Of a stretch of 64,000 nucleotides of DNA, positions 1-11,813 are shown piece after piece. Under the pieces are notes generated by a model. That model had not been told where the DNA came from and searched no databases. It was given only the letters and a program-made list of their open reading frames with translations. Origin of the DNA: Nannobrachium achirus (lineage: Eukaryota > Chordata > Actinopteri > Myctophiformes > Myctophidae). Each line of letters begins with the position of its first letter. Position 1 is the stretch's first letter. The position numbers and the translations under genes are program-made. The DNA is taken from NCBI GenBank assembly GCA_963921795.1, contig OY997639.1, positions 63,081,394-63,145,393 on the forward strand, in the 5' to 3' direction.

Positions 1-576
1 GTGGGGAACATAGAGAGGGGAACATAGAACCTGGGGAACATAGGGTGGACTCCCTGTGCACAGTGGCTATAACACCCAAAGACACACTGAAGGAACATGT
101 GAGATATTACCTTTAAAAATCCTTATGGCCACAAGCACACTACTTCATAAACAGGTTATAGGACATTTATAAAATACAAAGATAGGATAGGACACCAATT
201 CATTTGAGTTTAGAGCTTTCCACAGCAGATTAACCCTGTTTTATACTTAAATGTTCTCAACATGTTGCATGAGCTTGTTGATTTGCCATTCTTTTGGCAT
301 AGGACACCGTCGTATGACGGAATATAGAGGGTATGTGCGTGACATCATCATCATACCCGGAAGTTATTCAAGATAGCCTACTGAGTGGCAAAAAAATACT
401 TTCTGGCCTTGACAGCCCATACATTAAACTACGTGAAACTCACTTTGCTACTCACTTTTTGCCACTCGATATCCCATTCACTATATGCATGCATGCGCAT
501 ACCCTCTATAGATACTGTATAAATTAGGCCTGGGTTCTCACTGTCATGGGCTCACATCTCTCTCACCATCTGACAG
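1..576. other. Upstream flank of styk1 coding exon 1
   Basis: No coding exon recognised. The first ~50 bases hold a short imperfect repeat of GGGGAACATAG. The stretch just before the start codon ends in a pyrimidine-rich tract and CAG, consistent with a 3' splice site, so this is probably intron or 5' flank of styk1. Confidence 0.4.
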
Positions 577-577
577 G

Positions 578-3500
578 ATGACGTCCATGTCTGAGGCAGA
601 CTTCCGCTGCAAGCAGGGAGATACCATCTGTGGTGAGTTATCTGTCTGCATGTTGGACCTTGAGGAATATGTACCAATGTTACTGTATATTATGATGTTG
701 CCTGCTGGTCATTTGACTACTGTCTGTGACTACTGTATGATTAATTTTCATTGAAATCCTTCCTAGCTCTTGTGTTTTTTTAATCTTTTTTTCAATATAC
801 AGGATCAAATAATTCCTAGGTGCAATGTAGCTCCTGAATTGGGCTACATTGAATAGGCCTATATGCACATTCAAGGTTTCCTCTGAAAGTGTCAAAATTT
901 TGTCTGCCTAAATCAGTAATTTAAATAGACTAAAGTAATTTATTTTGCCTTAAAAGTTCAGAGATCGGGCGCCCGCTGGCCTGGTGGTCAAGGCGCATAC
1001 CACATACTAGGCTATGATGCCTGTTGGCGTCGCCGGTTCGATTCCCGATCCGGACGACCTTTGCCGCATGTCATTCCCCATCTCTCTCCCCATTTCCTGT
1101 CAGTCTACTATCCTATCAAATAAAGGCATAAAAAGCCCTAAAAAAAACAAATCTTAAAAGTTCAGAGATCATTATTCAACATAAGAAAAACCTCATACAG
1201 CACAAAGTAGATATGAACATTTCTACACAATTTAGTTATCTGAGGTTGCGCTCCAGAAAGACTCTGACCAGAAAGATGGTGTTAGTATATGTCATTAAGA
1301 GGTAAAGAACGTTTTACATTTTGGTAAATTTCACAATATTATGGAACTGGCCAATTATGAAAACTTTATACTTCCTCATACAGCCACGTCACTCTCGTTC
1401 TTTTTGGAGAGTAGACGCACAGCTTCTTAATCCCTTAAAGTCGGCCATACCAGCCCTGAGGAAAAAGGATAGTCATTTTGTATTTTAAAACAAAATGCCA
1501 GACGCCAGAGGGTTTTAAAGTCACTACAGTTCTCCTACAGTGCTCCTCTTGGAGGCATGACTGATACAGACTGTTGTACATGCATGTGCAGAACTTGACA
1601 CCAGAGCGCCCTTTTCACACTCTTTCACTGGAGATGGGGAGCTTCCCTGTACTTCCTTAAAATCTGGGCTTGGCTGTGTCACCAATCCTGTGAACCTACA
1701 GTATCATGGTCCAATATGCAAATTAACCACTTGCTGAAATCTGAATTAAGTAGAAAGAGTAGATGCGCTTTTTTGGGGAAACCATTTTAAACTAAATATG
1801 AATCATACTAGAGTACTTTTACATAATCAAAAATGTGTCTAGAGGGGACTTAGAACAACAACAAAAAACTGAAAAGACGAGGATAGTGCTATGTAAAGTC
1901 ATTCTCTCAGGAATATTACATTGCCTGTAGCAATACGCAGTGAAAGGATTCACCACACAATGAAATGACTAAAGGCCCATTCCCACTGGGCCAGATAAAC
2001 AGATAAAAAAATATCTGTCACAGATATTTTTTATCTGTATCTTACCATCCACTTGAATGGAGACAGATATGTTTTAATCTGTTTATCTGGCCCAGTGGGA
2101 ATGAGCCTTTAAAGTATGGAGTAATACATATTTAAAAGCTAAATCATACTTATTCAGTGTGCAGTGTATTTTCTTTTTTATTCCACCAGCTTCCTTCATT
2201 TGAGAACTGCAGAGTGGGTAAAGGAGGAACAGGAGAACTAGTTTTTGTCTAGCTGCTGTAGGCATTCCCTGTTGAACAATGACTTGCAAAAAATGTACAT
2301 ACTGTGCAATGTTTAAAGGGAGTAAATAGGGAGAAATTTGTGTTTACATCACTCTAATTATGTGGACATGTACCCCAGGCCACCTCTGAAAGTGGCCCGA
2401 GCGATGAGGACGCAAGACATCTTGAGGTTGAGGACCATTTGATTGCGTTGACATCGGTGTTCAATCCTGTCCTTTTGTGGCCAGATAATGCAGGACACAT
2501 TTTAATGTCAAGTCTGACTCCCCCACCCCCACCCTTACACACTTGCGAGGACCTTCAGATTGTTTCCATTGACCCATATTCCCCAACCCAAACCATAATG
2601 TACTTTTAATTCTAAACCTAAGCCTTTACGTACGCTGTTGCGTAAGTGAGGAATGGCAAAAAGTCCTGATATTTCCACCATTGTGAGGGTGTGTGATCTT
2701 TGTAAATATAGCAGTAGCCTACACAAAGACACTTGCAGACACTCAGACTCAAGGATTGTGAAAGACGGACACCGGCCCAGTAGCAGACTCTTTGTGACAA
2801 TGTGGACAAGCAAGTGTCTGAGGTTTCTCAGAGCCTGGGGCTCAAGGCTCATGCGGGAACGGTTGTTTCCTCGTGGCTGTCAGAGCCCTGAATGAGGACA
2901 ATGACAAGAAAACAAAACAGCAAACCCATAAAACAATAATAGTGTACTTGATGTACCGTGTTTAGATGTGCTGTAAGTGTACATACCTTACTGCACGTCA
3001 TACTGTAAATCTGATACTAACACCCCCCCACTCCCCCAATCCTCAACATTCCGTGTGTCTGACATGTAATGTTTAACTTTATTTAAAGTATTCTGTTCTA
3101 TTTTTATCGTGTCTGTATTGTTGTTGTTGGCACAGTGTGTCTTAAAGCAGTGGTTCTCAAAGTGGATTCCAGGGACTGTGGGTTCCTTTAGGGAGGTCCA
3201 AATTGACCCATACAAGTCTGTAACTCTGACAGCGTACAAATGGAACCAAATGAACCCTAACTGGTTCATTTGGTTCCATTTGTACACTGTCAGAGTTAAG
3301 GGGAGACCTTGAAATATGAAAGTTTTAGAAACGCTGTCTTAAAGAACACGTCACACCAATATTTAGCTTCTTGTACCTGTATGAGAGAGTCACAAATAAA
3401 CGCTCTTGATTCTTGATTCACACTTTGCAAGTCATTTGTCATTCTGGATAAACAGGACAAACAGCGGCAAGGCCCTTCTTTTAGAGGACAAGTCTGCAAC

Positions 3501-5855
3501 AACTGCTCTCAGCTGAACTCTCACATAACTCAGCCGAGTGCCATTTCCTCATATCTCTCTCTGCTCTGTCTCTACAGAGATCCGTTTGTATGAGCAGGAG
3601 GTGATCGTGGTGCCAGTGTTCCTGCTGGCCTCTTTCCTGGTCACCCTGGTCTTCATCCTTCTGCTGCGCTTCTGCCCAGAGAAGGTGGACCGCATCCGAC
3701 CACAGGCCTCCGGGACCTCCTTTAGACCCCAGCGTGTCAGGAGGGTGCTGCAAGGCATCGATGGTAAGACACATGTGCTTTTATAATGTGCAGGAAAGGA
3801 GCAGGCCTGGAATTTCTTCATTTTAGGGGCAAGGTCACTTGGCCTTTGGTGTTGTCCATTTTTTGAGGGCACAAAGGCCAAATGTCAGGGCAGGAAGGCC
3901 ATAAAATAAAACAAGATTTTAGTCCATTGAAATAATTCTTTGAATCTAAGGGTTAAGGATGATAACCTAATCTGCAGTGAAATAGATAAATGATGGTATT
4001 TACAATCTGATGAATCCATGCTCAGCCCTGCACCAATCAAAGTCACTGGATTGGTTTAAGATTTCCGAATCTCAACAAAAAACACTGGTGTCTACATGAC
4101 AAGAAAGAGACACCGGTGTCTACTGTCTACATATTGACAATACAGACAGAGGAGAAAGTGGTACTGTCAGCTGGGGCATTAAGGCCACTGTGACCTCAGG
4201 TCATGCCATTGGTTTGAGTGTCACAAGGCCAAACTGAAGGGCAACAACGGCCATAGCCTTCATGGCCTCCATGAAATTACTGGCCTGGAAAGGACTGTGC
4301 AAGAATACAACGCAGCTTTGTATCAAAAAATGGTCCTTGAGCAAGACACTGAGGGACTGGTACCTTGCAAGCATGGTTCACTGCCTTTACAGTCAGTGTG
4401 TGGATGTGTGAATATAACGCACATTGTAACATGCTTCGATTAAAGGCACGATACAAATGCAGACCATCTTTTTATATTTTCTCATAAATAACGTTGTAAT
4501 CCCTGCTTTTAGATGAGTGTGCCGTAAATAAATTATTATTAACAGTTGAGATACATAATGCATGTTGATGTTGTGTAGTGAACTACACACTCAGGAGTTT
4601 GCATGGAGGTGTGTGGGCGGAGATGTTTGGTATCCGTCAGCCCATCCTTGCGCTAATATCTTTATTTATCCTGCTGATTGCCCTGGTGTATTGTGATGTT
4701 AATACTGGCACCGATTAATCCCCTCACGCCCATATCTCAACACCCTCCCCCCACCCCCATTCTCTCTCTCTCTCTCCTCAGCTCCGGCCGGTCTCAATGT
4801 CCTGGAGGGTGAGGCCATAGCCCTGGACATGCCCAGCACCTACTCCACGTTCACCCCACCCCAGCATGCCTACTCGTCCAGGAGCCTCTCTGTGGCTGTG
4901 GGCGCGCCCTGCCTCGCGTCGGCCAACAACGCCCCGCCGCCTCTCAAGTAGGCCTGTCACAATTATTACATAAACGTCTAACTGCAATTATTTGTCATCG
5001 TCATAATTGTTTCCATGTTGAAAAAATGTCATATAGTTTCAAACATTTTCAAAAATATTGGAAATAGCAGATCTACAAGCTCACAACTTGTGAGCTTGTA
5101 GATCGGCTATTTCCACTATCATGTTTTCTTTAAAGTATATAGTTGTCAAAAATGTCAGTAATTTCTTTGTATATTTAGGTTATGTGTCATATCTGCCAAT
5201 GTGCAACTTGAAAGCCTAAAAAAGCCAAACAGAAATGTAATTGTCAACGACAAAAAAACACAATTAAATCATTAAACACAATTATTTGAGTGACAATTAA
5301 TCGTCCTGTAAAATGTCATAATAATGGTGACGTCTCTACTCCCAGGCCTGTGTTCAACCCGGTGGTCCAGCCCAGGGAGCTGCCGCGCCAGCGGCTGCCT
5401 GAGTCCTTCAACCTGGTCACCCCGCTGCCCTGCGCCTTCTCCCTGCGCACCGACTCGGTGGTCTCCCTCTACAGGGCCCGCATGGAGAGCAGGAACGTGG
5501 TGCTCCGCGTGCTCAACGGTGAGGGAAACGACACAAAGGTTCACCCCAAAAACAGCTGGTGTTCGGGTCGTATTGTAGGGCGCTGGTTCTCAGTGTGGGG
5601 GGTTTAGGGACCCCCAGGAGTCCTCAGCTTAATGACTGATAGGAACTAAAGGGACCCTTGCGGTTCTGTAACTCCCGAGAGTACTAATGGGTCCATTTGG
5701 TTCCATGTGATGTTGATGTTATGTATGTTATATTTTTCATCATTATTCATCATGCTTCTTTTACTGACACATCTCTGTATGAATGTATGGCAGCTGGAGC
5801 TGTTGAACAGAAGGAATGTCCTTCAAGATTAATAAAGTATATACTGTATCTACTA

Positions 5856-5921
<66 letters not shown>

Positions 5922-8900
5922 CACTAAGTGGATGTGCTATTCTAGTTCTGGATAACTAACGATAGATCTACAACATCTCAAACAAGGTTCTCATTGTTTT
6001 GTTTTTTCCTCCTCAGACACTGCGGACGCCACAGAAAGACACAGCTTCCTGGGCTTTGCGTCCTTCCTGGCCCAGCTGGGACCTCATCCCTTCCTGCCAG
6101 AGCTGCTGGGGGTGGTCTCTCTGCGAGCCCCCCTGGTCACCGTGGTGGAGGAGCTGGAGAACAGAGACCTGCTCAGCTTTCTGTGGCGATGTCGACAGGT
6201 AGGGACAGGGGCGTCACAAGGGGGGGAAAAGTGTGACTGAGTTACTAGGGCCCAAGGTGGAGGGGCCTTAATTATTATTATTATTCCGCATGAAAAGCAG
6301 TATATCTGCTATTTTTCAATAGTTAAAGCACAAAATAATGCATAATAATGTGTTCCCAGTCTAAATGGGTTAAACCCCCTCTCCCTATGAAGAACATTCA
6401 TGGGGGGCCCGCAGTGAATCCTTGTACCCAGGGCCCAGAATTTGGTGCACCCCTGGGTAGGGACTAGGGAGTTTGTTTGACCCCGGAAAGAAATACAAAC
6501 TGACACTGCCTCAATCTGTGTGTTGGCTGCTCACTCCTAGTCTAGTGAGACCATTAACATTATTAATCTGTAACGCTTTCTGAGGTTGTAGACCGACTGT
6601 TTTCAGCAAAGACCTTTGGCATAGAGAGGGACTTAGTTTAGAGCCCTGGTTAACAAAGTATACACAGTATTATGGTTTAAGAAGTGGTCAACATAATTTT
6701 ACTCTTTTATCATTTACTTCTCATCTACTTCTCATCTTTGCACTTACACTTAATGTACGGCATGTTGTATTGCATTCTAATGTACAAAATGTGTAAAATA
6801 TTAAAAATAAAAGAATAATGTAATTGACTGATGGTGAATAATAAGCTAGTATCCTATTGTATGATAGGGTGCAGATGAAGTTGTGTGTTGATGGTATTCT
6901 TTTTCTTTCCCAGGACCACGTAGAGCCTGTGTGTGAGATGACAGAGAAACTGATATTTACCATGGCCAAGCAGGTGGCTTCAGCACTGGTCAGTATGCTA
7001 ATGTCTGCTGGATGTCTCTATGCCTGAACGTTTGACTTTCAAATCACTGCAAGCTCCCATAAATCACCCTGTCAACCACAGGAACCCTTTTCATTTTACT
7101 ATGCTGACATTTCCATTCATATTTTTGAACATGTGCAGCCCTGTACACAAACGTTGCCTGCACCACTGTATGTAAATCGTTAAATACACGAACAGACTGA
7201 ACACTAAGCAAAACTTGCAGTTCTACAAGCTCACAACGCATTTTGTTGTGACATGTTGCGAGCTTGTAGATCAGCTATTTCCGGTGAAAATATTCGGTGT
7301 AGAGGAAAAAAGGAGGGACACAAGTCAGCAAAGTATTTGGGTTTAAGTGGTTAAATCGGATCATTTGAGTCGGTGTCAGTTATAACATGGTGCATTTATA
7401 TCACATAACTCTATTATTTGATTGATGAGGAAAGATAACGTTCCTCACTGAGACAGGAATTCAAGAGTTCCATTCCCAAATGCTATAAATCTATTTCCCC
7501 TGACATCAATTTGTCAATGTCTAAATGTTCACTGTCTCTAAAAATGACACACTTTTGTCAACCAAGGACCAACAGAAGCGTGTCGACCAGTTCCTAAGAT
7601 GTTGTCTGCCCTTCTTGTTGCCAAATTAGGAGTTCCTCCACAGCAAGGATCTTCTCCATGGCAACGTCTGTGCTCACAGCGTATTGGTCAGTAAGGAGTG
7701 CACGGCCAAGCTGTGGGGCCTGGAGGCGGTGTTCGCCAGGAAGAACCCGGGAGCCACTAAGAGTGAAGACCGCGTGAAGAAATGGCAGGCACCCGAGATA
7801 CTGGTGAAGAGACCTGCCACTCAGAGCAGTGACATGTAAGTAATGACCCCACGCTGTGTGTTATAATAGACGAAACGCTCTGCGAACATTGCAGATCTAC
7901 AAGCTCACAGCAAGTTAGGTTGTAGCGCATTTTGAGCTTGTAGATCGTCTATTTATGGCAAAGAGATTTGGTGTAGTAGGAAAAGATGTGGGGCTAGTGA
8001 TAGAACCCTGATGTACACCCAACAAAGTATACGGGGTACAAGTATGTATCCGCTAGTATTCTTAGTAAATTCCTCCCCTCCAATACAGATTTAGTAAACC
8101 TGAAATGTATACATTTATATACAGAGATGGTGATTCACTTCCTTACTTAATCGCCAATTCAGCCAGGACCTTCCCCCTGCGGCTCCTCTTACACTTTGTT
8201 CCTTTTGTGCTTTTTACAAAGCTGTTTCACTAAAGAACAACACAAAGGAGAGTTAACGGACCACTCTCTCCTCATTCAAAGATTCAGATCTATCACAAAA
8301 CTGCCCGTAGAGAAGTCGCTATTGTTAAAATATTATATATGCATAATAAACAGCATTTGCTGTATGAAAGGCATGCTTCCATCCTCATTCACTAATTGTT
8401 TCTGTGTGTCTCTTTGTAGCTGGTCTTTTGGAATCTTGCTGTATGAAATGGCAACCCTTGGTAAGTTGACTTTAAGGGACTGTAAAACGAAGTAGGCTGG
8501 GTGACAATGATATGTGTCTATACAAGAATCCAATCGCATAGTTTGCAGTATTTCATGGAATTGAATTGAAATTGATTGTCTGAAACGGACCCAGACACTG
8601 TAGAACTTGCTGCTGCATGTGTGTGATCAAATTCTTCTGAAAGTACATCCTGTCTTCCAAGATTTCAGGAGTGCATGTAGTGGTCTGCTTGTATAATAAA
8701 TGATCATCCTTTAAAAAGAATCCATCCATACACAAGACTCTTATAATTGTGACACTCACCTGTCTACCTCCTCATCCTTTCCAGGGGAAGCTCCATTTGC
8801 TGAAATCCCTGTTAAAGAACTTCTACAGTTCCACCAAAGGGGAAAAACGCTGAAAAGGCCTCCTCACTCCTCCAATACACTGTAAGTATCTGCTGCGAGT

Positions 8901-9634
8901 TACTCTGTATTACAGGTGTATTAACGGGTAATCTCTCGAGAACAGACTCTGATGCTACGCAACAGATGAAAATGAAATTGAAAAGGAAAAAAACAGAGTG
9001 GGCGTTCCCTTTTATTTGACGATGGTTAGCCAGATTGATTAACGGGTAATATAGTAAAACCTAATGTTGCCTGGCTATTTGAGGGTGCTGCGTTTGCGTC
9101 CATGAAAGGTGTTGGCTGTGAACGTTTTGTTAGAAGACAGGGTTTTTAACGGCTGCCGCTCATTTTGACAGCAATTTTTTATTTAGTTTTAGTCCTAGTC
9201 TTTTGACTAAAATTCTGTTTATATTTCAGTCATTCTTTTTTGTTTCAGTCTAGTTTTAGTTGACTAAATACCATACGATTTTAGTCTACTAAATCTACAG
9301 TTGATTTAGCTGACTAAAATGTATCTTGCCGGGCCTTGATGGCCTTGAAATGCCTGATTTATACTCAGCTGTGTGCTGAAAATGGTCATAGTTTTAGTCG
9401 ACAAAATCAACACCGCTCATCCTCATCATCCTCTCTCTTAGATACTCCATCATCAAGTCCTGCTGCCACTGGAAGGAGCAGGATCGACCATCGCTAGCGG
9501 AGCTGAGCCGCAAGATTCAGTCAGGAGAGAAAAGTGCCAACGACAAAGTCATCAGAGTGCCAGAGCCAATGAACATTGAGCGCTACCTAAAGGAAGCCGG
9601 TTATGGGGAAGCGAACAGTTATACCGTCTTCTGA
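578..9634 (+). CDS. styk1: STYK1/NOK-like membrane pseudokinase, 10 coding exons, complete
   Basis: Exons (CDS): 578-632, 3578-3763, 4782-4947, 5346-5518, 6017-6198, 6914-6988, 7630-7835, 8420-8460, 8785-8881, 9442-9634. They total 1374 nt (457 aa plus stop), all introns are GT-AG and all phases agree. Seen: a short N-terminus, one membrane segment (about residues 27-48, VPVFLLASFLVTLVF core), then a kinase-like domain (about 165-430) with WSFGILLYEMATLG and a C-terminal YSIIKSCCHWKEQDRPS, which match human STYK1 (422 aa) closely. Known: STYK1 is a receptor-kinase-like protein with almost no extracellular region, linked to growth signalling. Odd: the VAIK lysine is Arg190 (VVLRVL), the catalytic HRD aspartate is Asn291 (HGN) and DFG is replaced by WGL (308-310), so phosphotransfer is unlikely. 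The first ATG lies two bases after an acceptor-like CAG, so a noncoding 5' exon probably lies upstream. Met at 578 is the first in-frame choice; a second Met lies three codons later. Confidence 0.95.
967..1152 (+). mobile_element. tRNA-derived SINE with perfect 18-bp target duplication
   Basis: The head contains an A-box-like TGGTCAAGG and a B box GGTTCGATTCC, followed by a CT-rich body and an A-rich tail. The direct repeat CTTAAAAGTTCAGAGATC flanks it at 949-966 and 1153-1170, so this is a complete, fairly recent insertion in styk1 intron 1. The body (GACCTTTGCYGCATGTCA) is shared with the copy near 46.8 kb. Confidence 0.9.
1971..2112. mobile_element. Short palindromic MITE
   Basis: Terminal inverted repeats: AAAGGCCCATTCCCACTGGG at the left and its near-exact reverse complement (CCCAGTGGGAATGAGCCTTT) at the right, with a second inner inverted repeat (ATATCTGTCACAGATAT). 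About 142 bp, noncoding, in styk1 intron 1. Confidence 0.8.
3144..3340. repeat. hAT-like MITE fragment with internal foldback
   Basis: Begins with CAGTGGTTCTCAAAGTGG, a typical fish hAT-type terminus, and contains an imperfect palindrome of about 37-bp arms built on AAATGGAACCAAATGAACC. Related pieces occur at about 5583-5710, 11640-11760 and 39027-39302. Confidence 0.6.
3845..4300. repeat. Interspersed repeat, copy 1 (undisrupted)
   Basis: Over about 450 bp this matches 55270-55579 joined to 56702-56800 (shared strings such as GGGTTAAGGATGATAACCTA and AACACTGGTGTCTACATGAC). It has a single TTAA at 4179-4182, where the second copy carries a 1.1-kb insertion, so it serves as an empty-site control. 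Element class not identified. Confidence 0.7.
4320..4475 (+). repeat. SINE-like 3' domain
   Basis: Contains CTTGAGCAAGACACTGAGG and ends GATACAAATGCAGACCATC, wording typical of teleost SINE 3' ends. No promoter head was recognised, so it is probably truncated. Confidence 0.5.
4949..5338. mobile_element. hAT-like MITE that forms almost the whole of styk1 intron 3
   Basis: Left terminus TAGGCCTGTCACAATTAT; the reverse complement of the right terminus agrees at 13 of 18 positions. The right end also aligns with the left end of the related element at 47312, and the left end with that element's right end, so the borders are supported twice. Flanking octamers are CTCTCAAG (4941-4948) and CTCCCAGG (5339-5346), 6 of 8 identical. 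The intron is 4948-5345, i.e. one G, the element and seven bases of the second duplication. The 5060-5114 hairpin lies near its middle. Confidence 0.8.
5060..5114. repeat. Recurrent hairpin, copy a (near-perfect 55-bp palindrome)
   Basis: GGAAATAGCAGATCTACAAG and its reverse complement meet at CACAACTTGTG, with one mismatched pair. This is the most compact copy of the family seen across the window. Confidence 0.9.
5851..5920. repeat. (TCTG)n microsatellite
   Basis: About 17 tandem TCTG units in styk1 intron 4. Confidence 0.95.
6206..6455. mobile_element. hAT-like MITE inserted at the styk1 exon 5 splice donor
   Basis: Termini CAGGGGCGTC and GGTGCACCCCTG. Perfect 8-bp duplication GGTAGGGA at 6198-6205 and 6456-6463. 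The left copy contains the last base of exon 5 and its GT donor, so the insertion landed on the exon-intron border and duplicated the donor. Inside, 6296-6320 holds a collapsed copy of the recurrent hairpin (GCAGTATATCTGCTATTTTT) followed by the shared flank CAATAGTTAAAGCA. Confidence 0.85.
7216..7277. repeat. Recurrent hairpin, copy b
   Basis: Arms TTCTACAAGCTCACAACGC and GCGAGCTTGTAGA surround a loop of about 25 nt; followed by GCTATTTCC. In styk1 intron 6. Host element not delimited. Confidence 0.75.
7889..7951. repeat. Recurrent hairpin, copy c
   Basis: Arms GCAGATCTACAAGCTCA and TTGAGCTTGTAGATCGTC with a diverged loop, in styk1 intron 7. The 3' flank (ATTTGGTGTAG) resembles that of copy b, hinting at a shared host element. 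Confidence 0.75.
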
Positions 9635-9683
9635 GCAAGGAAAACAAACAAAAAAATTACTGCAACAAACATGCACTATTATG

Positions 9684-10179
9684 TTAAAGTGATCCCTGGC
9701 TAATACGACAAATATGCCTTAATACATTATAATAGTCCTCTATAACTACAATGTAAAATTAAAAACACCTTAAATATTTTATTTCTCCTAGAAATAACGA
9801 ATCTTTCACTCAATAGGGGAAATGCCTGACGCAAGTTGATGATGTCATAAATGTTATGTGTGATCTATCCCTATGGAATTTACGGCATACATGTGCAAAA
9901 AACACATTTGAAATATTGATTTGATGCTCATATTAACCATAGGAAATATTAAGTTCGTTTTTATTTTCACATGCATGCCATAAATTCCATAGGGATAGAT
10001 CACACATGACATTTATGACATCATCAACTTGCGACAGGCATTTCCCCTGTTGAGTGAAAGATTAGCTATTTCTAGAAGAAATAAAATATTTAAGGTGTTT
10101 TTAATTTTACTTTGCAGTTATAGAGGACAATTATAATGTATTAAGGCATATTTGTCGTATTAGCCAGGGATCACTTTAA
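9684..10179. mobile_element. Long foldback (TTAA-type MITE) in the styk1 3' UTR
   Basis: Arms of about 220 bp start TTAAAGTGATCCCTGGCTAA and end with the reverse complement; TTAA is at both borders. Internal landmarks also mirror each other (GATCTATCCCTATGGAATTT versus AAATTCCATAGGGATAGATC). It begins about 50 bp after the styk1 stop codon and upstream of the likely poly(A) signal, so the mRNA would carry a long double-stranded arm. Confidence 0.85.
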
Positions 10180-10756
10180 GGTGACAAATGCTCCCAAGTA
10201 GCACCTTGAAAACACATCGTCTTTTAAACACTTTGTGTTTTATGAACACTTAGGGCGTTTTGGTCCTAGAATTTGTCCTGTCCTCTCGTTTTGTTCTTCG
10301 GTTTAAGGCCTGGGTCGTATAATATGAGTGTGAAGAACTCATTTGTGGTATACTTCATGGAAAGGTTGTTTACTTTTGGAAACTGTTAAATCTGTTAATT
10401 GGAAATGAGGAAAACCTCAATTTGTCATGTTTTTGGTCAGTAGTAGCCTTGAGTCCAGTGGTTCTCAAGCAACACTGGTCCTGGATAACCCAGACTGCTG
10501 CTAGTTTCCTATACGAGTGGTTCTCAACCTGTGAGTTGAGACCCCAGATTCGGGGGGTCCCCCAGATGACAGTGAAGTGACAATTTAAGGACTTCTAAGA
10601 CCTTTTTTATACCTAAAAAAAAGATTCCATTAAGTCCATTACTGCTAAAAAAAAGGAACCAACAAACTATATTGTAAAAACGTGTCCAAATTTACAATTT
10701 GGTCTAAAGACATTGGTCAAAATTGTCAAATTATATAAGAAAGAAGCAATTGTTAA

Positions 10757-10801
10757 AATCTACAAGTCAAGCTCACAACGCCTCGCAATCTGCTATTTTC
10801 A
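10757..10801. repeat. Recurrent hairpin, degenerate copy d
   Basis: ATCTACAAGTCAAGCTCACAACG followed by an abbreviated 3' side (AATCTGCTATTTTC); most of the 3' arm is missing. Confidence 0.5.
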
Positions 10802-11576
10802 CTATTTATCTGTGGAACCGAGTCAAAGTAAATTGAACGCCTCAACTCCAACATTCCAAAGTGCTTATCATGGTGGGGGGTCCCCAGGGTTCTATACTAC
10901 CAGGTGTTTACCTGGTGCCCTGAATTTGAATGATTCCTCAATTGCACAGCTAGAATGAACAGCAGCAGTACTCTTCTTCTTGGGTTTACAGGAGGTTGGA
11001 AGTCACACAGTGCTTGTCAATACTTCTCTCTGTGACGGTGGATTATTTTTATACAGTCAAAGCCGTGGAGTTGGATGAGACTTAAGATAAGTAAACTTGA
11101 TCAACACACCTTGTAGTTGTTTATCATACAGTGTATCAGTGGTGTGTTCTAGGTTTTCTTTTCGGAGGGATACGATAATCATTCCCTGCACGACATGATG
11201 CGCGTGGTCCTGGTCATGCGCTAGCATGTTTTGAATGGATGAAATGGTTAGTAGAGGGGCTACGGCTTTTTTCTAAGAATTCTGCACGTACTACGTTTAT
11301 AGTCTAACACGGTACACACCACTGCTGTGTATATAGTTATGAAGGTTTACAAATCTGGTTTACAACCTGTAGCCAATGTATAATAAGATATGTAATATAT
11401 ATAACTTCAGAATCTCAAAGTTTTTATGATTTTTCTGTTGGCATGAATTAAGTACACAAAGAGCACATATTTGGGTTTGTTAAATGCATGTATTACTAAA
11501 GGTTATAACTGTGATATGTCAGTTTTGGTGAATTTAATATGTTACTGTGCCATTCTGTTGCACAAACTCAAATGTG

Positions 11577-11582
11577 AATAAA
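11577..11582 (+). terminator. Probable styk1 poly(A) signal
   Basis: AATAAA followed 15-25 bases later by a GT-rich stretch (TTGTCCTGTTGTG). It gives a 3' UTR of about 1.95 kb. Other weaker signals exist; no transcript evidence is available. Confidence 0.5.
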
Positions 11583-11813
11583 TTATAAATATGTCGCAAA
11601 TTGTCCTGTTGTGATTTTACACGCAATTTCTCAACATTGGGTCCGGGGACCACCAGGGGTCCAAATGGATCCTTACAGATCTGCAACTGTTGTGTGTAAA
11701 ATGGAACCAAATGGACCTGGGCCATTTTACACTCTCAAGAGTGTAGATTGGAGTCCCAGTCAGGGATTTTAATCCTTTAAGACCTGAAAAATACCTAAAA
11801 AAGTATTCTATAT

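Noticed and set aside
967-1152. Possible tRNA gene from the A and B boxes (also at 31.6 and 46.8 kb)
   Set aside because: No cloverleaf can be completed; the A-rich tail and target duplication mark SINEs.
5060-5114. microRNA precursor
   Set aside because: The hairpin recurs about 20 times inside mobile elements with near-perfect arms and variable loops, unlike a conserved single-locus miRNA; small RNA data would be needed.
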